From positions 744,001 through 808,000 of the forward strand of contig NZ_JBKIWZ010000001.1 of assembly GCF_050157905.1 (NCBI RefSeq): 64,000 nt of DNA. The letters run 5' to 3'. The position numbers were made by a program, and so were the translations under genes. The notes below the pieces were generated by a model. It did no database searches. It saw only the letters and a program-made list of their open reading frames with translations, and had not been told where the DNA came from. The stretch comes from Pantoea sp050157905 (GTDB taxonomy: Bacteria; Pseudomonadota; Gammaproteobacteria; Enterobacterales; Enterobacteriaceae). Positions 8,301-16,521 of this stretch are shown here, piece by piece. The stretch's first letter is position 1; the number at the start of each line of letters is the position of its first letter.

Positions 8301-8795
8301 ATGGTAGACAATAAGAAACGCCCCGGGAAAGACCTCGACAGAATTGACAGGAATATTCTGAACGAACTTCAGAAAGATGGTCGCATTTCAAACGTAGAGC
8401 TTTCCAAACGCGTAGGCTTATCGCCTACGCCATGTCTTGAGCGCGTGCGCCGCCTCGAACGTCAGGGATTCATCCTTGGCTATACCGCACAACTGAACCC
8501 GCACTATCTCGATGCCTCTCTGCTGGTATTTGTTGAGATTACTCTGAATCGTGGTGCGCCGGATGTGTTTGAACAATTTAACGCCGCCGTACAAAAACTT
8601 GAGGAAACTCAAGAGTGTCACCTCGTTTCTGGTGATTTTGACTACCTGCTGAAAACCCGCGTTCCTGATATGTCTGCCTATCGTAAGCTGCTCGGTGAAA
8701 CCCTGCTGCGCCTGCCGGGCGTAAACGACACGCGAACCTATGTGGTGATGGAAGAGGTCAAACAGAGTAACCGGCTGGTGATCAAAACCCGCTGA
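8301..8795 (+). CDS. lrp: Leucine-responsive regulatory protein
   Basis: Global feast/famine regulator that binds DNA as octamers or hexadecamers and responds to leucine. The 164-residue product has the exact E. coli length and is almost identical. It has an N-terminal AsnC-type helix-turn-helix (about residues 14-60, including DRIDRNILNELQKDGRISN and SPTPCLERVRRLE) and a C-terminal RAM ligand-binding/oligomerisation domain (about 75-150, including VSGDFDYLLK). It is transcribed away from trxB behind a long structured leader. Such strong conservation fits a global regulator. Confidence 0.99.
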   Translation: MVDNKKRPGKDLDRIDRNILNELQKDGRISNVELSKRVGLSPTPCLERVRRLERQGFILGYTAQLNPHYLDASLLVFVEITLNRGAPDVFEQFNAAVQKLEETQECHLVSGDFDYLLKTRVPDMSAYRKLLGETLLRLPGVNDTRTYVVMEEVKQSNRLVIKTR

Positions 8796-8828
8796 TGCGG
8801 CGCAGGTGCAAAACCTGTGAGATTTCGG

Positions 8829-8834
8829 TACACT
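8829..8834 (+). promoter_or_regulatory. Possible -10 box of the proximal ftsK promoter
   Basis: TACACT lies immediately upstream of the LexA box, with a poor -35 (GTGCAA, 8806-8811) at 17 bp. The position, with LexA covering the start site, resembles the SOS-inducible ftsK (dinH) promoter of E. coli. Confidence 0.45.
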
Positions 8835-8835
8835 C

Positions 8836-8851
8836 CTGTGAATTCATACAG
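8836..8851 (+). promoter_or_regulatory. LexA (SOS) box upstream of ftsK
   Basis: CTGTGAATTCATACAG matches the LexA consensus CTGT-N8-ACAG perfectly in both half-sites. E. coli ftsK is the known SOS gene dinH, so a LexA operator is expected here. It lies 62 bp before the TTG start. Confidence 0.85.
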
Positions 8852-8854
8852 GAT

Positions 8855-8880
8855 CAGCGTCGGGTTTGCCCGACGCTGTT
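8855..8880 (+). terminator. Terminator-like hairpin between lrp and ftsK
   Basis: CAGCGTCGGG and CCCGACGCTG form a perfect 10-bp stem with a TTTG loop, followed by a T-rich but interrupted tract (TTGCTTCTTACTTT). It can end lrp transcription, but it lies downstream of the LexA box and so also within the ftsK leader. The imperfect T-tract suggests partial read-through. Confidence 0.65.
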
Positions 8881-8913
8881 GCTTCTTACTTTACAGGCAC
8901 CTGGAGAGTCCTC

Positions 8914-11900
8914 TTGAGCCAGGAATACACAGAAGACAAAGACGTTTCGTTACAGTCGCTGAGCAGTGGACGTCGTCTGCTGGAAGCGATGCTCATTCTG
9001 GTGGCGCTGTTTGCCATCTACCTGATGGTTTCTCTGGTCAGTTTTAATCCTTCCGACCCGAGCTGGTCGCAGACGGCCTGGCATGAACCCATTCACAATC
9101 TCGGCGGCAGCCCCGGTGCCTGGCTGGCCGACACCTTACTCTTCATCTTTGGTGTGATGGCGTATGCCATTCCGCCCGTTATCCTGGGGCTGTGCTGGAT
9201 TGCTTTCCGGCAGCGCGACAATCAGGACTATTTCGACTATTTTGCTGTCGGGCTGCGCTTAATTGGCGTGCTTGCGCTGGTGGTGACGACCTGTGGTATG
9301 GCGGCGCTGAATGCCGACGATATCTGGTACTTCGCCTCCGGCGGCGTAATTGGCAGCCTGGTCAGTAACGCAATCGCTCCCTGGTTCAGTCCGGCGGGCG
9401 GCACGCTGATGCTGCTCTGCGTCTGGGCGGCGGGTATTACGCTCTATACCGGCTGGTCATGGCTCACCATTGCAGAACGGATTGGTGGCGTAGTAATGGG
9501 TGTGCTGACGTTTGCCAGTAATCGCTCACGTCACGATGAGCCGTGGCAGGAAGAGGATGACGATCGTGATGCGCACGAATTCGCCGATCTGCCTGAGATG
9601 AGTGGGGCGGAGCAGGACGACGATGTGCTGCTCTCTGCGCCACGTACCGCGTCCGCGCCGTCACAGCCAGACCCGCTGCTGGCTAAAGCCGCCGCAGCAA
9701 CCAGCGCAGCCGTCACGGCCACCGTCGAAGCGGCCGGCGTCACGCCTGCCGTTGCCACACCAGCTGCTGCGGGTACCCCTGCGTCTGCTGCTGCGCATAC
9801 GGCCCCGGCGCCGGTTGCACCGGCGGCGGCCATTCCGGCGTCGCAGCCGTTGGCTACCCCTGCGCAGAGCGTTCCTGCGCCTTACAACACCCCAGCGGCT
9901 GCGCAGAGCGCTCCTGACGCTTACAGTGCTCCGGCAGCCGCGCAGAATACACCTGAGCCTTATGCTACTCCGGCGGCACAGAGTGCATCTGCTCCGGCGG
10001 CCTCCCCGCCGCTTTATCATTTCGAAATGCCGGACGAGGCACCAGCCGCGCCATCGTTCAGCGCTTATGACGATGATGAGCCCAGAATGGGTAACTGGCG
10101 GGATGCAACGGCGGTGCCTGCCGCAGCTGCTGCGACCGCAGCAGCCGCAGCATCGGCCACGCGTACCGCGCCTGTGTTCGACTTAGCGCCTGAAACCTCG
10201 CTTAATCCGCAGGTTAAACAGGGTATCGGACCGGCATTACCACGTCCTAATCCGGTCAAACTGCCGACCCGTCGTGAACTGGCTTCCTACGGTATCAAGT
10301 TGCCGTCTCAGCGCATGGCCGAAGAAAAAGCCCGAGCGGAAGAGCGTGAAATGGCACCGGCGCAGCGTCAGGCGTCAGTGGCTGAGGCCGAAGAGGCGCA
10401 GCAGCAGGCTGAGCTGCGTCAGGCTTTCCAGTCTGAGCAGCAGCAGCGCTACGGCACCCGCTGGCAGCAGGATGAGGAAGAGGAACAGGATGCACAGCAG
10501 CAGGATGCGCTGGCGCGTCAGTTTGCCGAGCAGCAACAGCAGCGCTACCAGCCTGACGGGAAGAAAGAGCCGGTGCTGAATATCGATACCGCTTCTGCGT
10601 TTGATTTTTCACCGATGAAAGATCTGGTGGATGAGGGCCCGACCGAACCGCTGTTTACCATTGCGGCGGCGCCGGAACCGGAAGTGCCCGCGGTTTCACA
10701 TGAGCCCTGGCAGCAGGTAAGCGAGGTTGCAGAACCTCAGGCGGCGGCGCAGGTGCCTGCACCGTCCCGCTTTGCGCCGGCTGAACCGGCTTACGCTGCT
10801 CCGGCGGAATCCGCTTACCGTGCACCGGCCGCCCCGGCTGAACCGGTTTACGCTGCTCCGGCGGAATCCGCTTACCGTGCATCAGCCGCTCCGGCTGAAC
10901 CGGCTTACGCTGCTCCGGCGGAATCCGCTTACCGTGCACCGGCCGCCCCGGCTGAACCGGTTTACGCTGCTCCGGCGGAATCCGCTTACCGTGCATCAGC
11001 CGCTCCGGCTGAACCGGCCTCTGTAAAGCCTGCCGCGTCGTCTGCGTATGGCGCACCTGCGGCACCCGCTTACTCGTCACCGGCGTATGGCACACCCGCT
11101 GCCGCGCCTGAACCTGCTGAAGAAGCGAAGCCGTCACTGCATGACAGCCTGATTCACCCGTTCCTGATGCGACATGAACAGCCGCTGGAGAAACCGTCCA
11201 CACCACTGCCTTCTATGGATCTGCTGACCGCGCCTCCGGCCGAGGAAGAGCCGGTAGATATGTTCTCGCTGGAGCAGACCGCCCGTCTGGTTGAGGCACG
11301 CCTGGGCGATTATCGCGTGAAAGCCGAAGTCGTCGGTATCTCGCCTGGCCCGGTCATCACCCGGTTTGAGCTGGATCTGGCACCTGGCGTGAAAGCGGCG
11401 CGCATCTCCAATCTGTCACGTGACCTGGCGCGCTCACTCTCTACCGTTGCGGTGCGCGTGGTCGAAGTGATCCCTGGCAAACCCTATGTCGGTCTGGAAC
11501 TGCCGAACAAACATCGTCAGACGGTTTACCTGCGCGAAGTACTGGACTGCCCGAAATTCCGCGACAACCCGTCACCCCTCTCGGTCGTGCTGGGTAAAGA
11601 TATTGCCGGACAGCCAGTGGTCGCCGATCTGGCCAAAATGCCTCACCTGCTGGTCGCCGGTACCACCGGTTCCGGTAAGTCTGTCGGCGTGAACGCCATG
11701 ATTATCAGCATGCTCTACAAGGCAACGCCTGAAGAAGTGCGCTTCATTATGATCGACCCGAAAATGCTGGAGCTGTCGGTCTATGAAGGCATTCCGCATC
11801 TGCTGACCGAAGTCGTCACGGATATGAAGGATGCGGCCAATGCGCTGCGCTGGAGTGTGGGTGAGATGGAGCGTCGCTATAAGCTGATGTCGGCGCTGGG

Positions 11901-12678
11901 CGTGCGTAACCTGGCGGGTTATAACGAAAAAGTGGAGCAGGCCGAGGCGATGGGTCGCCCGATTCCCGATCCGTTCTGGAAGCCGGGCGACAGCATGGAT
12001 ATGACGCCGCCGGTTCTGGAAAAACTGCCTTACATCGTGGTAATGGTCGATGAGTTTGCTGACCTGATCATGGCCGTGGGCAAAAAGGTTGAAGAGCTGA
12101 TTGCGCGTCTGGCACAGAAAGCCCGTGCCGCCGGTATTCACCTTGTGCTGGCGACCCAGCGTCCTTCTGTGGATGTTATCACCGGGTTGATCAAGGCCAA
12201 CATCCCAACACGTATCGCCTTTACCGTGTCCAGCAAAATCGACTCCCGCACCATTCTTGATCAGGGCGGTGCAGAGTCCCTGCTGGGCATGGGTGACATG
12301 CTTTATATGCCGCCGAACTCCTCGCTGCCAATTCGTGTACACGGTGCGTTTGTTCGTGACCAGGAAGTGCATGCGGTGGTGCAGGACTGGAAAGCCCGTG
12401 GTCGTCCGCAATATATCGACAGCATCACTGCAGGCGAAGAGAGCGAAAGCGCGGGCGGAATGGACAGTGATGAGGAGCTGGATCCGCTGTTTGATCAGGC
12501 CGTCAGCTTTGTCATCGATAAGCGGCGGGCGTCAATTTCAGGCGTTCAGCGTCAGTTCCGCATTGGCTATAACCGCGCGGCGCGTATCATTGAACAGATG
12601 GAAGCACAGGGCATCGTCTCTGCACCCGGACACAACGGCAACCGTGAAGTGCTGTCGCCTCCGCCGCACGATATGTAG
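8914..12678 (+). CDS. ftsK: DNA translocase and divisome protein FtsK
   Basis: Septal DNA pump that clears the chromosome from the closing septum and activates XerCD recombination at dif. I chose the TTG at 8914, giving (M)SQEYTEDKDV as in E. coli, with GGAGAG five bases upstream. The product is 1254 residues. The N-terminal ~200 residues hold about four membrane helices. Residues ~250-790 form a long Ala/Pro/Gln linker with four 19-residue repeats (623-698). The C-terminal motor has Walker A GTTGSGKS at ~916 and Walker B VVMVDEFADL. The last ~65 residues are the winged-helix gamma domain that reads KOPS (ISGVQRQFRIGYNRAARIIEQME). The linker is far more Ala/Pro-rich than the Gln-rich one of E. 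coli. Confidence 0.98.
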   Translation: MSQEYTEDKDVSLQSLSSGRRLLEAMLILVALFAIYLMVSLVSFNPSDPSWSQTAWHEPIHNLGGSPGAWLADTLLFIFGVMAYAIPPVILGLCWIAFRQRDNQDYFDYFAVGLRLIGVLALVVTTCGMAALNADDIWYFASGGVIGSLVSNAIAPWFSPAGGTLMLLCVWAAGITLYTGWSWLTIAERIGGVVMGVLTFASNRSRHDEPWQEEDDDRDAHEFADLPEMSGAEQDDDVLLSAPRTASAPSQPDPLLAKAAAATSAAVTATVEAAGVTPAVATPAAAGTPASAAAHTAPAPVAPAAAIPASQPLATPAQSVPAPYNTPAAAQSAPDAYSAPAAAQNTPEPYATPAAQSASAPAASPPLYHFEMPDEAPAAPSFSAYDDDEPRMGNWRDATAVPAAAAATAAAAASATRTAPVFDLAPETSLNPQVKQGIGPALPRPNPVKLPTRRELASYGIKLPSQRMAEEKARAEEREMAPAQRQASVAEAEEAQQQAELRQAFQSEQQQRYGTRWQQDEEEEQDAQQQDALARQFAEQQQQRYQPDGKKEPVLNIDTASAFDFSPMKDLVDEGPTEPLFTIAAAPEPEVPAVSHEPWQQVSEVAEPQAAAQVPAPSRFAPAEPAYAAPAESAYRAPAAPAEPVYAAPAESAYRASAAPAEPAYAAPAESAYRAPAAPAEPVYAAPAESAYRASAAPAEPASVKPAASSAYGAPAAPAYSSPAYGTPAAAPEPAEEAKPSLHDSLIHPFLMRHEQPLEKPSTPLPSMDLLTAPPAEEEPVDMFSLEQTARLVEARLGDYRVKAEVVGISPGPVITRFELDLAPGVKAARISNLSRDLARSLSTVAVRVVEVIPGKPYVGLELPNKHRQTVYLREVLDCPKFRDNPSPLSVVLGKDIAGQPVVADLAKMPHLLVAGTTGSGKSVGVNAMIISMLYKATPEEVRFIMIDPKMLELSVYEGIPHLLTEVVTDMKDAANALRWSVGEMERRYKLMSALGVRNLAGYNEKVEQAEAMGRPIPDPFWKPGDSMDMTPPVLEKLPYIVVMVDEFADLIMAVGKKVEELIARLAQKARAAGIHLVLATQRPSVDVITGLIKANIPTRIAFTVSSKIDSRTILDQGGAESLLGMGDMLYMPPNSSLPIRVHGAFVRDQEVHAVVQDWKARGRPQYIDSITAGEESESAGGMDSDEELDPLFDQAVSFVIDKRRASISGVQRQFRIGYNRAARIIEQMEAQGIVSAPGHNGNREVLSPPPHDM
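10780..11007 (+). repeat. Four 57-bp tandem repeats in the ftsK linker (two identical 114-bp copies)
   Basis: Four in-frame units encode AEP(A/V)YAAPAESAYRA(P/S)AAP. Units 1 and 3 are identical at the base level, as are units 2 and 4, so the array is two perfect copies of a 114-bp block (10780-10893 and 10894-11007). A degenerate fifth unit begins at 11008. This indicates a recent duplication in the flexible linker. Confidence 0.95.
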
Positions 12679-12704
12679 TAAATGATATGTTTTGAAACAT
12701 GATT

Positions 12705-12737
12705 CAATGAGCCAGTTTTCACTGGCTCATTGTTTTC
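12705..12737 (+). terminator. Intrinsic terminator of ftsK
   Basis: CAATGAGCCAGT and ACTGGCTCATTG form a perfect 12-bp stem with a 4-nt loop, followed by TTTTC. It separates ftsK from lolA. Confidence 0.85.
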
Positions 12738-12856
12738 AGGGAGCTAACCCCCATATCTTAATCAGCTTTCGGTTTTTTCCTCTGTTCTGATGGCGGAACG
12801 GCGACCAGGCTTAATGCAGTAATCGATGGGAACGTTTAAATAAGGAATTGCAGCAG

Positions 12857-13468
12857 ATGAAACTACGCGTAATCGCTCTGGGCCTGTTGGCCACCTTTTC
12901 TTCAGCCAGCGTTCTGGCTGATGCTTCCAGTGACCTGCAGCAGCGCCTGAACAAGGTCAGCAGCTTCCATGCCAGCTTCACGCAAAAAGTAACCGACAGC
13001 AGCGGAGCTAACGTTCAGGATGGGGAAGGCGAACTGTGGGTAAAACGCCCCAGCCTGTTTAACTGGCACATGACCGCGCCGGACGAAAGCATCATCATAT
13101 CCGACGGCAAATCGCTGTGGTTCTACAATCCCTTTGTTGAGCAGGCGACCGTCAGCCTGTTGCAGAATGCGACCAGCAACACGCCGTTTATGCTGATTGC
13201 CCGCAACCAGTCAAACGACTGGAAGCAGTACAACATCAAACAGCAGGGTGACAACTTCGAGCTGACGCCGAAAAACAGCGACGGCAATCTGAAGCAGTTC
13301 ACCATCCAGGTCACGCCTGGTGGCACCATCAATCGCTTCAGTGCGATTGAACAGGATGGTCAGCGCAGCGACTATCAGCTGAAGAGCCAGCAGAATGGGG
13401 CTATCAGCCCGGATAAATTCACGTTCACACCGCCTAAAGGCGTCACGGTGGACGACCAACGTCAGTGA
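12857..13468 (+). CDS. lolA: Outer-membrane lipoprotein carrier protein LolA
   Basis: Periplasmic chaperone that takes lipoproteins from the LolCDE exporter to LolB in the outer membrane. The mature sequence (KVSSFHASFTQKVTDSSGA, LWVKRPSLFNWHMT, LWFYNPFVEQ) follows E. coli LolA throughout. The signal peptide is MKLRVIALGLLATFSSASVLA with likely cleavage before DASSDLQ. A TTG three codons upstream is open, but I chose the ATG at 12857: it gives a normal signal peptide and lies 10 bases after AAGGA. The product is 203 residues, as in E. coli. rarA follows seven bases after the stop, so the pair is probably co-transcribed. Confidence 0.97.
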   Translation: MKLRVIALGLLATFSSASVLADASSDLQQRLNKVSSFHASFTQKVTDSSGANVQDGEGELWVKRPSLFNWHMTAPDESIIISDGKSLWFYNPFVEQATVSLLQNATSNTPFMLIARNQSNDWKQYNIKQQGDNFELTPKNSDGNLKQFTIQVTPGGTINRFSAIEQDGQRSDYQLKSQQNGAISPDKFTFTPPKGVTVDDQRQ

Positions 13469-13475
13469 GGTCATG

Positions 13476-14819
13476 GTGAGTAACCTGTCCCTGGATTTTT
13501 CCACCGAAAATTTCAAACCTCTGGCCGCGCGTATGCGGCCAGAAACATTGAAACAGTACATTGGTCAGCAGCATCTGCTGGGCGCGGGCAAACCTCTGCC
13601 ACGCGCGATTGAAGCAGGGCACCTGCACTCAATGATCCTGTGGGGACCTCCCGGGACCGGCAAGACCACGCTGGCCGAGATCATCGCGCATTACGGTAAC
13701 GCTGATGTGGAGCGCATCTCAGCGGTGACCTCAGGCGTAAAAGAGATCCGTGAGGCTATCGAACGTGCCCGACAGAACAAACATGCCGGGCGACGCACCA
13801 TCCTGTTTGTGGACGAGGTGCATCGTTTTAACAAAAGCCAGCAGGATGCGTTTTTACCTCACATCGAAGATGGCACCATCACTTTTATTGGTGCGACCAC
13901 CGAAAACCCCTCGTTTGAACTTAACTCGGCGTTGCTGTCACGCGCCCGCGTCTACCTGCTGAAATCCCTGACGCTTGACGATATTGAGCACGTGCTGGAT
14001 CAGGCAATGCAGGATAAAATCCGCGGGTATGGCGACAATGACATCGTGCTGCCGGACAATACACGCCGGATGATTGCTGAACTGGTCAATGGGGATGCCC
14101 GCCGGGCGCTCAATACGCTGGAGATGATGGCGGATATGGCTGAAGCCGACGCATCAGGCCAGCGGCAATTGACGCCGCAGCTGCTCAATGAAGTGTCGGG
14201 TGAGCGGTCGGCACGCTTTGATAATAAAGGCGATCGTTTCTACGATCTGATCTCGGCGCTGCACAAGTCGGTGCGCGGCTCCGCACCCGACGCGGCGCTC
14301 TACTGGTATGCACGTATCATCACCGCAGGCGGTGACCCGCTCTACGTCGCGCGGCGGCTGCTGGCTATCGCTTCGGAAGATGTCGGCAATGCCGACCCAC
14401 GCGGGATGCAGGTGGCAATTTCGGCCTGGGATTGCTTCACGCGCGTAGGACCGGCCGAAGGGGAGCGCGCGATTGCCCAGGCAATCGTCTATCTGGCCTG
14501 CGCGCCGAAAAGTAACGCTGTTTATACCGCTTTCAAGGCCGCGATGCGCGATGCCCGCGACCATCCCGATTACGATGTGCCGGAACATCTGCGTAATGCA
14601 CCGACTAAGCTAATGAAAGAGATGGGCCTGGGTAAAGAGTACCGTTACGCGCATGACGAAACGCACGCCTATGCTGCGGGCGAAGTCTATTTTCCGCAGG
14701 AACTGGCGGGTACGTGCTATTACACCCCGACCACGCGCGGACTGGAGGGTAAGATTGGCGAAAAGCTAAGCTGGCTGGCTGAGCAGGATCAAAATAGCCC
14801 GACAAAACGCTACCGCTGA
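13476..14819 (+). CDS. rarA: Replication-associated recombination protein RarA (MgsA)
   Basis: AAA+ ATPase of the clamp-loader/WRNIP1 family that acts at stalled replication forks and interacts with SSB. Walker A GPPGTGKTT is at about residues 55-63 and Walker B ILFVDEVHRFN near 110; the sensor region ATTENPSFELNSALLSR and the tetramerisation C-terminus are intact. I chose the GTG at 13476 because it gives (M)SNLSLDFS and exactly 447 residues, as in E. coli, with GAGG five bases upstream. The ATG at 13473 would add one residue. The gene sits tightly behind lolA. Confidence 0.96.
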   Translation: MSNLSLDFSTENFKPLAARMRPETLKQYIGQQHLLGAGKPLPRAIEAGHLHSMILWGPPGTGKTTLAEIIAHYGNADVERISAVTSGVKEIREAIERARQNKHAGRRTILFVDEVHRFNKSQQDAFLPHIEDGTITFIGATTENPSFELNSALLSRARVYLLKSLTLDDIEHVLDQAMQDKIRGYGDNDIVLPDNTRRMIAELVNGDARRALNTLEMMADMAEADASGQRQLTPQLLNEVSGERSARFDNKGDRFYDLISALHKSVRGSAPDAALYWYARIITAGGDPLYVARRLLAIASEDVGNADPRGMQVAISAWDCFTRVGPAEGERAIAQAIVYLACAPKSNAVYTAFKAAMRDARDHPDYDVPEHLRNAPTKLMKEMGLGKEYRYAHDETHAYAAGEVYFPQELAGTCYYTPTTRGLEGKIGEKLSWLAEQDQNSPTKRYR

Positions 14820-14910
14820 AACAGACGTTACGGTAATGTGAGCAATGTTTTCAACGCATTCCACGGAGTGCGTCCCTTCTTTTAACCAACTTTTAATACA
14901 CAGGATAAGC

Positions 14911-16203
14911 ATGCTCGATCCCAATCTGCTGCGTAATGAGCCAGACGCAGTCGCAGAAAAACTGGCACGCCGGGGATATAAACTGGATGTGGACACGCTG
15001 CGTTCGCTCGAAGAGCGTCGCAAGGTGTTGCAGGTGGAAACAGAAAATCTGCAGGCTGAGCGTAATGCCCGATCCAAATCCATCGGTCAGGCCAAAGCAC
15101 GTGGGGAAGACATCGAGCCGCTGCGTCAGGAAGTGAATGCACTGGGCGAACGCCTGGATAGCGCAAAAGCAGAACTGGACGAACTGCAGAATCAAATCCG
15201 TGACTTCGCGCTGGCACTGCCAAACATTCCGGCAGACGAAGTGCCACTGGGCAAAGATGACAGTGAAAACCAGGAAGTGAGCCGCTGGGGCACCCCACGT
15301 GAGTTCAGCTTCCCGGTGAAAGATCATGTTGAACTCGGTGAAGCGGCTAAAGGTCTGGATTTTGCAGCCGCTGTGAAGCTGACCGGCTCGCGCTTTGTGG
15401 TGATGCAGGGCCAGATTGCTCGTCTGCATCGTGCACTGAGCCAGTTCATGATCGATCTGCACACCGAGCAGCATGGCTACCTCGAAACTTACGTGCCCTA
15501 TCTGGTTAACCATGAAACGCTCTATGGCACCGGTCAGCTGCCGAAGTTTGGCGAAGACCTGTTCCATACCCGTCCGCTGGAAGAAGAGTCAGACAGCAGC
15601 CACTATGCGCTCATCCCTACTGCGGAAGTACCGCTGACCAACCTGGCGCGTGACGAAATCCTCGAAGAGGAGAGTCTGCCGGTTAAGCTGACCGCACATA
15701 CGCCATGCTTCCGTTCTGAAGCGGGATCCTACGGCCGTGACACGCGCGGTCTGATCCGTATGCATCAGTTCGACAAAGTGGAAATGGTGCAGATTGTCAG
15801 CCCGGAGCACTCTATGGAGGCGCTGGAAGAGCTGACCGGTCACGCTGAGAAGGTGCTGCAGCTGCTGAACCTGCCGTATCGCAAGGTACTGCTTTGTACC
15901 GGCGACATGGGCTTTGGAGCAACTAAAACTTACGATCTGGAAGTCTGGCTCCCGGCGCAGAATACCTATCGTGAAATCTCATCCTGCTCCAATATGGGGG
16001 ACTTCCAGGCGCGCCGCATGCAGGCGCGCTGCCGCAGCAAACAGGATAAGAAGCCACGTCTGGTGCATACCCTGAACGGTTCAGGACTGGCTGTCGGCCG
16101 TACCCTGGTTGCGGTGCTGGAAAACTACCAGCAGGAAGATGGCCGCATCGCGGTGCCGGACGTTTTACGCCCTTATATGAACGGCGTCGACATGATCGGC
16201 TGA
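14911..16203 (+). CDS. serS: Seryl-tRNA synthetase
   Basis: Class II synthetase charging tRNA-Ser and tRNA-Sec. The N-terminal long helical hairpin arm that grips the tRNA variable arm covers about residues 30-100 (LEERRKVLQVETENLQAER onward). The catalytic core has motif 2 (PCFRSEAGSYGRDTRGLIRMHQF) and motif 3 (LNGSGLAVGRTLVAVLENYQ). The frame is open upstream, but the ATG at 14911 gives MLDPNLLRNEPDAVAEKL and 430 residues, identical in length to E. coli. A strong terminator follows. Confidence 0.98.
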   Translation: MLDPNLLRNEPDAVAEKLARRGYKLDVDTLRSLEERRKVLQVETENLQAERNARSKSIGQAKARGEDIEPLRQEVNALGERLDSAKAELDELQNQIRDFALALPNIPADEVPLGKDDSENQEVSRWGTPREFSFPVKDHVELGEAAKGLDFAAAVKLTGSRFVVMQGQIARLHRALSQFMIDLHTEQHGYLETYVPYLVNHETLYGTGQLPKFGEDLFHTRPLEEESDSSHYALIPTAEVPLTNLARDEILEEESLPVKLTAHTPCFRSEAGSYGRDTRGLIRMHQFDKVEMVQIVSPEHSMEALEELTGHAEKVLQLLNLPYRKVLLCTGDMGFGATKTYDLEVWLPAQNTYREISSCSNMGDFQARRMQARCRSKQDKKPRLVHTLNGSGLAVGRTLVAVLENYQQEDGRIAVPDVLRPYMNGVDMIG

Positions 16204-16220
16204 CTGATACCGATACGCTA

Positions 16221-16246
16221 AACCCGGCTCCGGCCGGGTTTTTTTA
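16221..16246 (+). terminator. Intrinsic terminator of serS
   Basis: AACCCGGC and GCCGGGTT pair around TCCG and are followed by an unbroken T-run. Confidence 0.9.
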
Positions 16247-16521
16247 TGCGGCCCGTTCTTCGTGACCCGTCCGGACAGAGCTGAATTTATCACAAATAAA
16301 CGTTATCGATGCCAGACCCGCCGAAGCGCCTAAAAAGCTCATTTTTCATAGAGATAGCCATTCATTACTTGCCAGTTATAACGTTTGTAACCTACTGAAG
16401 ATTAGTAAATTAAATTGTCGGGCAGCAAAATGTGCTGCGGCCAAATGTCGCCCATTGACTTTAAATTAGCGGATGGCAAACTGCGCGCAATTTCCTTCTT
16501 CTGTTCTGGTTTTTATCCCCT
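16247..16521. other. serS-ycaD intergenic region
   Basis: A moderately AT-rich stretch after the serS terminator. It must hold the ycaD promoter, but I cannot name one with confidence. No ORF or RNA structure stands out. In E. coli the dmsABC operon and other genes lie between serS and ycaD; no remnant of them is visible. Confidence 0.5.

Noticed and set aside
10780..11007. Regular repeat array that could be mistaken for a CRISPR or satellite
   Set aside because: The units are contiguous, multiples of three, in frame and translate into a continuous FtsK linker; there are no spacers.
12848..12856. TTG start for lolA three codons upstream
   Set aside because: The Shine-Dalgarno AAGGA would be one base from the TTG; the ATG at 12857 has usable spacing and gives a normal signal peptide.
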